NCBI GenBank assembly: GCA_964425855.1
Contig: CAYROE010000032.1
Location: 1-12,169, forward strand
From: S143-63 sp964425855
Lineage (GTDB): Archaea; Thermoproteota; Thermoprotei_A; Sulfolobales; Acidilobaceae
Length of the DNA stretch: 12,169 nucleotides
Reading direction: 5' to 3'
The translations under genes were made by a program, and so were the position numbers. Positions 11,764 to 12,169 of this stretch are shown piece by piece. Within the stretch, counting starts at the first letter, position 1; each line of letters opens with the position of its first letter. Under the pieces are notes generated by a model. That model was given only the letters and a program-made list of their open reading frames with translations. It was not told where the DNA came from and did not search any database.

Positions 11764-12169
11764 GTGTCGGATAATCGTTTGAAATACGACGTAGTAGTAG
11801 TAGGCCTGGGACCTGCTGGCTCATCGCTAGTTTACTTATTAAGAAATACTGGGTTGAAGGTTGCTGGCATCGATCTTGTAGACTGGGATGGTATTTGGGG
11901 AAAGCCATGCGGTGACGCAATAGGAGAGCATCATTTCGAGGAGACAGGTCTTCCAAAGCCATCAGGCCCTTCACTAAAGAACCGCGTTGAAGGAATCGAC
12001 ATTTACAGTCCATCGGAGGAAATACGACTACGTGTAAAGGGCCTAGGCTATATAATAGACAGGAACGAGTATGGAAAAATGCTTCTTAAAGAGGCAGAGA
12101 AGGCTGGAGTAGACCTATATCTGAAAACACAAGTGAAGGCACCGATACTTGAAGATGGTAAACTAATTG
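11764..12169 (+). CDS. Geranylgeranyl reductase-like flavoprotein (3' end cut by window edge)
   Basis: FAD-dependent reductase of the geranylgeranyl reductase (GGR) group, which in archaea saturates the isoprenoid chains of membrane lipids, acting at the membrane surface. The visible 135 residues contain the Rossmann FAD motif DVVVVGLGPAGSS, the family motif GKPCGDAIG (with the Cys-Gly pair near the FAD), IYSPSEEIRLRVKG and GYIIDRNEYGK, typical of the first third of GGRs. GTG 11764 is preceded by GGTGGAG; GTG 11755 is an alternative adding three residues. The remainder lies beyond 12169. Related proteins also act on quinones or other prenyl chains, so the substrate is an inference. Confidence 0.85.
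   Translation, partial: MSDNRLKYDVVVVGLGPAGSSLVYLLRNTGLKVAGIDLVDWDGIWGKPCGDAIGEHHFEETGLPKPSGPSLKNRVEGIDIYSPSEEIRLRVKGLGYIIDRNEYGKMLLKEAEKAGVDLYLKTQVKAPILEDGKLI

Noticed and set aside
11738..12013. 91-residue minus-strand frame opposite the reductase
   Set aside because: Overlaps the FAD-binding motif region of a clear flavoprotein on the plus strand.
1..12169. CRISPR array, insertion sequence, integrase or phage genes
   Set aside because: No spaced direct repeats, terminal inverted repeats or transposase/integrase motifs were seen; composition is uniform outside the RNA islands.

Overview
The window looks like a piece of a hyperthermophilic crenarchaeal chromosome, most like the Desulfurococcales/Thermoprotei. 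This is inferred from the protein set: an archaeal-type serine hydroxymethyltransferase, stand-alone 6-phospho-3-hexuloisomerase, archaeal ZPR1 zinc-finger protein, Hsp20 and a geranylgeranyl reductase-like flavoprotein. It is supported by BRE/TATA promoters about 26 bp upstream of predicted starts, GGAGGTGAT-type Shine-Dalgarno (SD) sites, frequent AGG/ATA codons, and GC-rich stem-loop RNA genes in an AT-richer background. I cannot name the genus.

Layout. 1-1888 (minus strand): a CinA-like protein cut by the window edge, a GC-rich candidate structured RNA (about 460-530), and glyA. 1900-3312 (plus): an aldo/keto reductase with a leaderless-type promoter and a small unknown acidic protein. 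3339-3548 (minus): a one-finger C2H2 protein. 3660-4835 (plus): an unknown protein with a probable winged-helix segment. 4836-5181 has no protein gene; it holds a promoter, a stable plus-strand hairpin RNA candidate and a minus-strand H/ACA guide RNA candidate. 5182-8577 (plus): a four-gene operon of hexuloisomerase, SplB-like radical SAM protein and two paralogous nucleotidyltransferase-fold proteins, with tight or overlapping junctions. 8589-8951 (minus): a His-rich coiled-coil protein. 9136-9480 (plus): a small unknown protein followed at once by a box C/D sRNA whose D' guide matches the conserved 530-loop sequence of 16S rRNA. 9528-9962 (minus): a coiled-coil protein. 10070-11058 (plus): a Cys-motif protein overlapping the ZPR1 gene by ATGA. 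11080-11601 (minus): Hsp20. 11764-end (plus): FAD-dependent geranylgeranyl reductase-like protein, cut by the window edge.

How it fits together. Most genes are ordinary metabolism, protein quality control or RNA modification. The points of most interest are the uncharacterised radical SAM plus twin-nucleotidyltransferase operon, whose radical SAM gene has no ATG, GTG or TTG before its essential iron-sulfur motif, and three intergenic guide-RNA-like loci.
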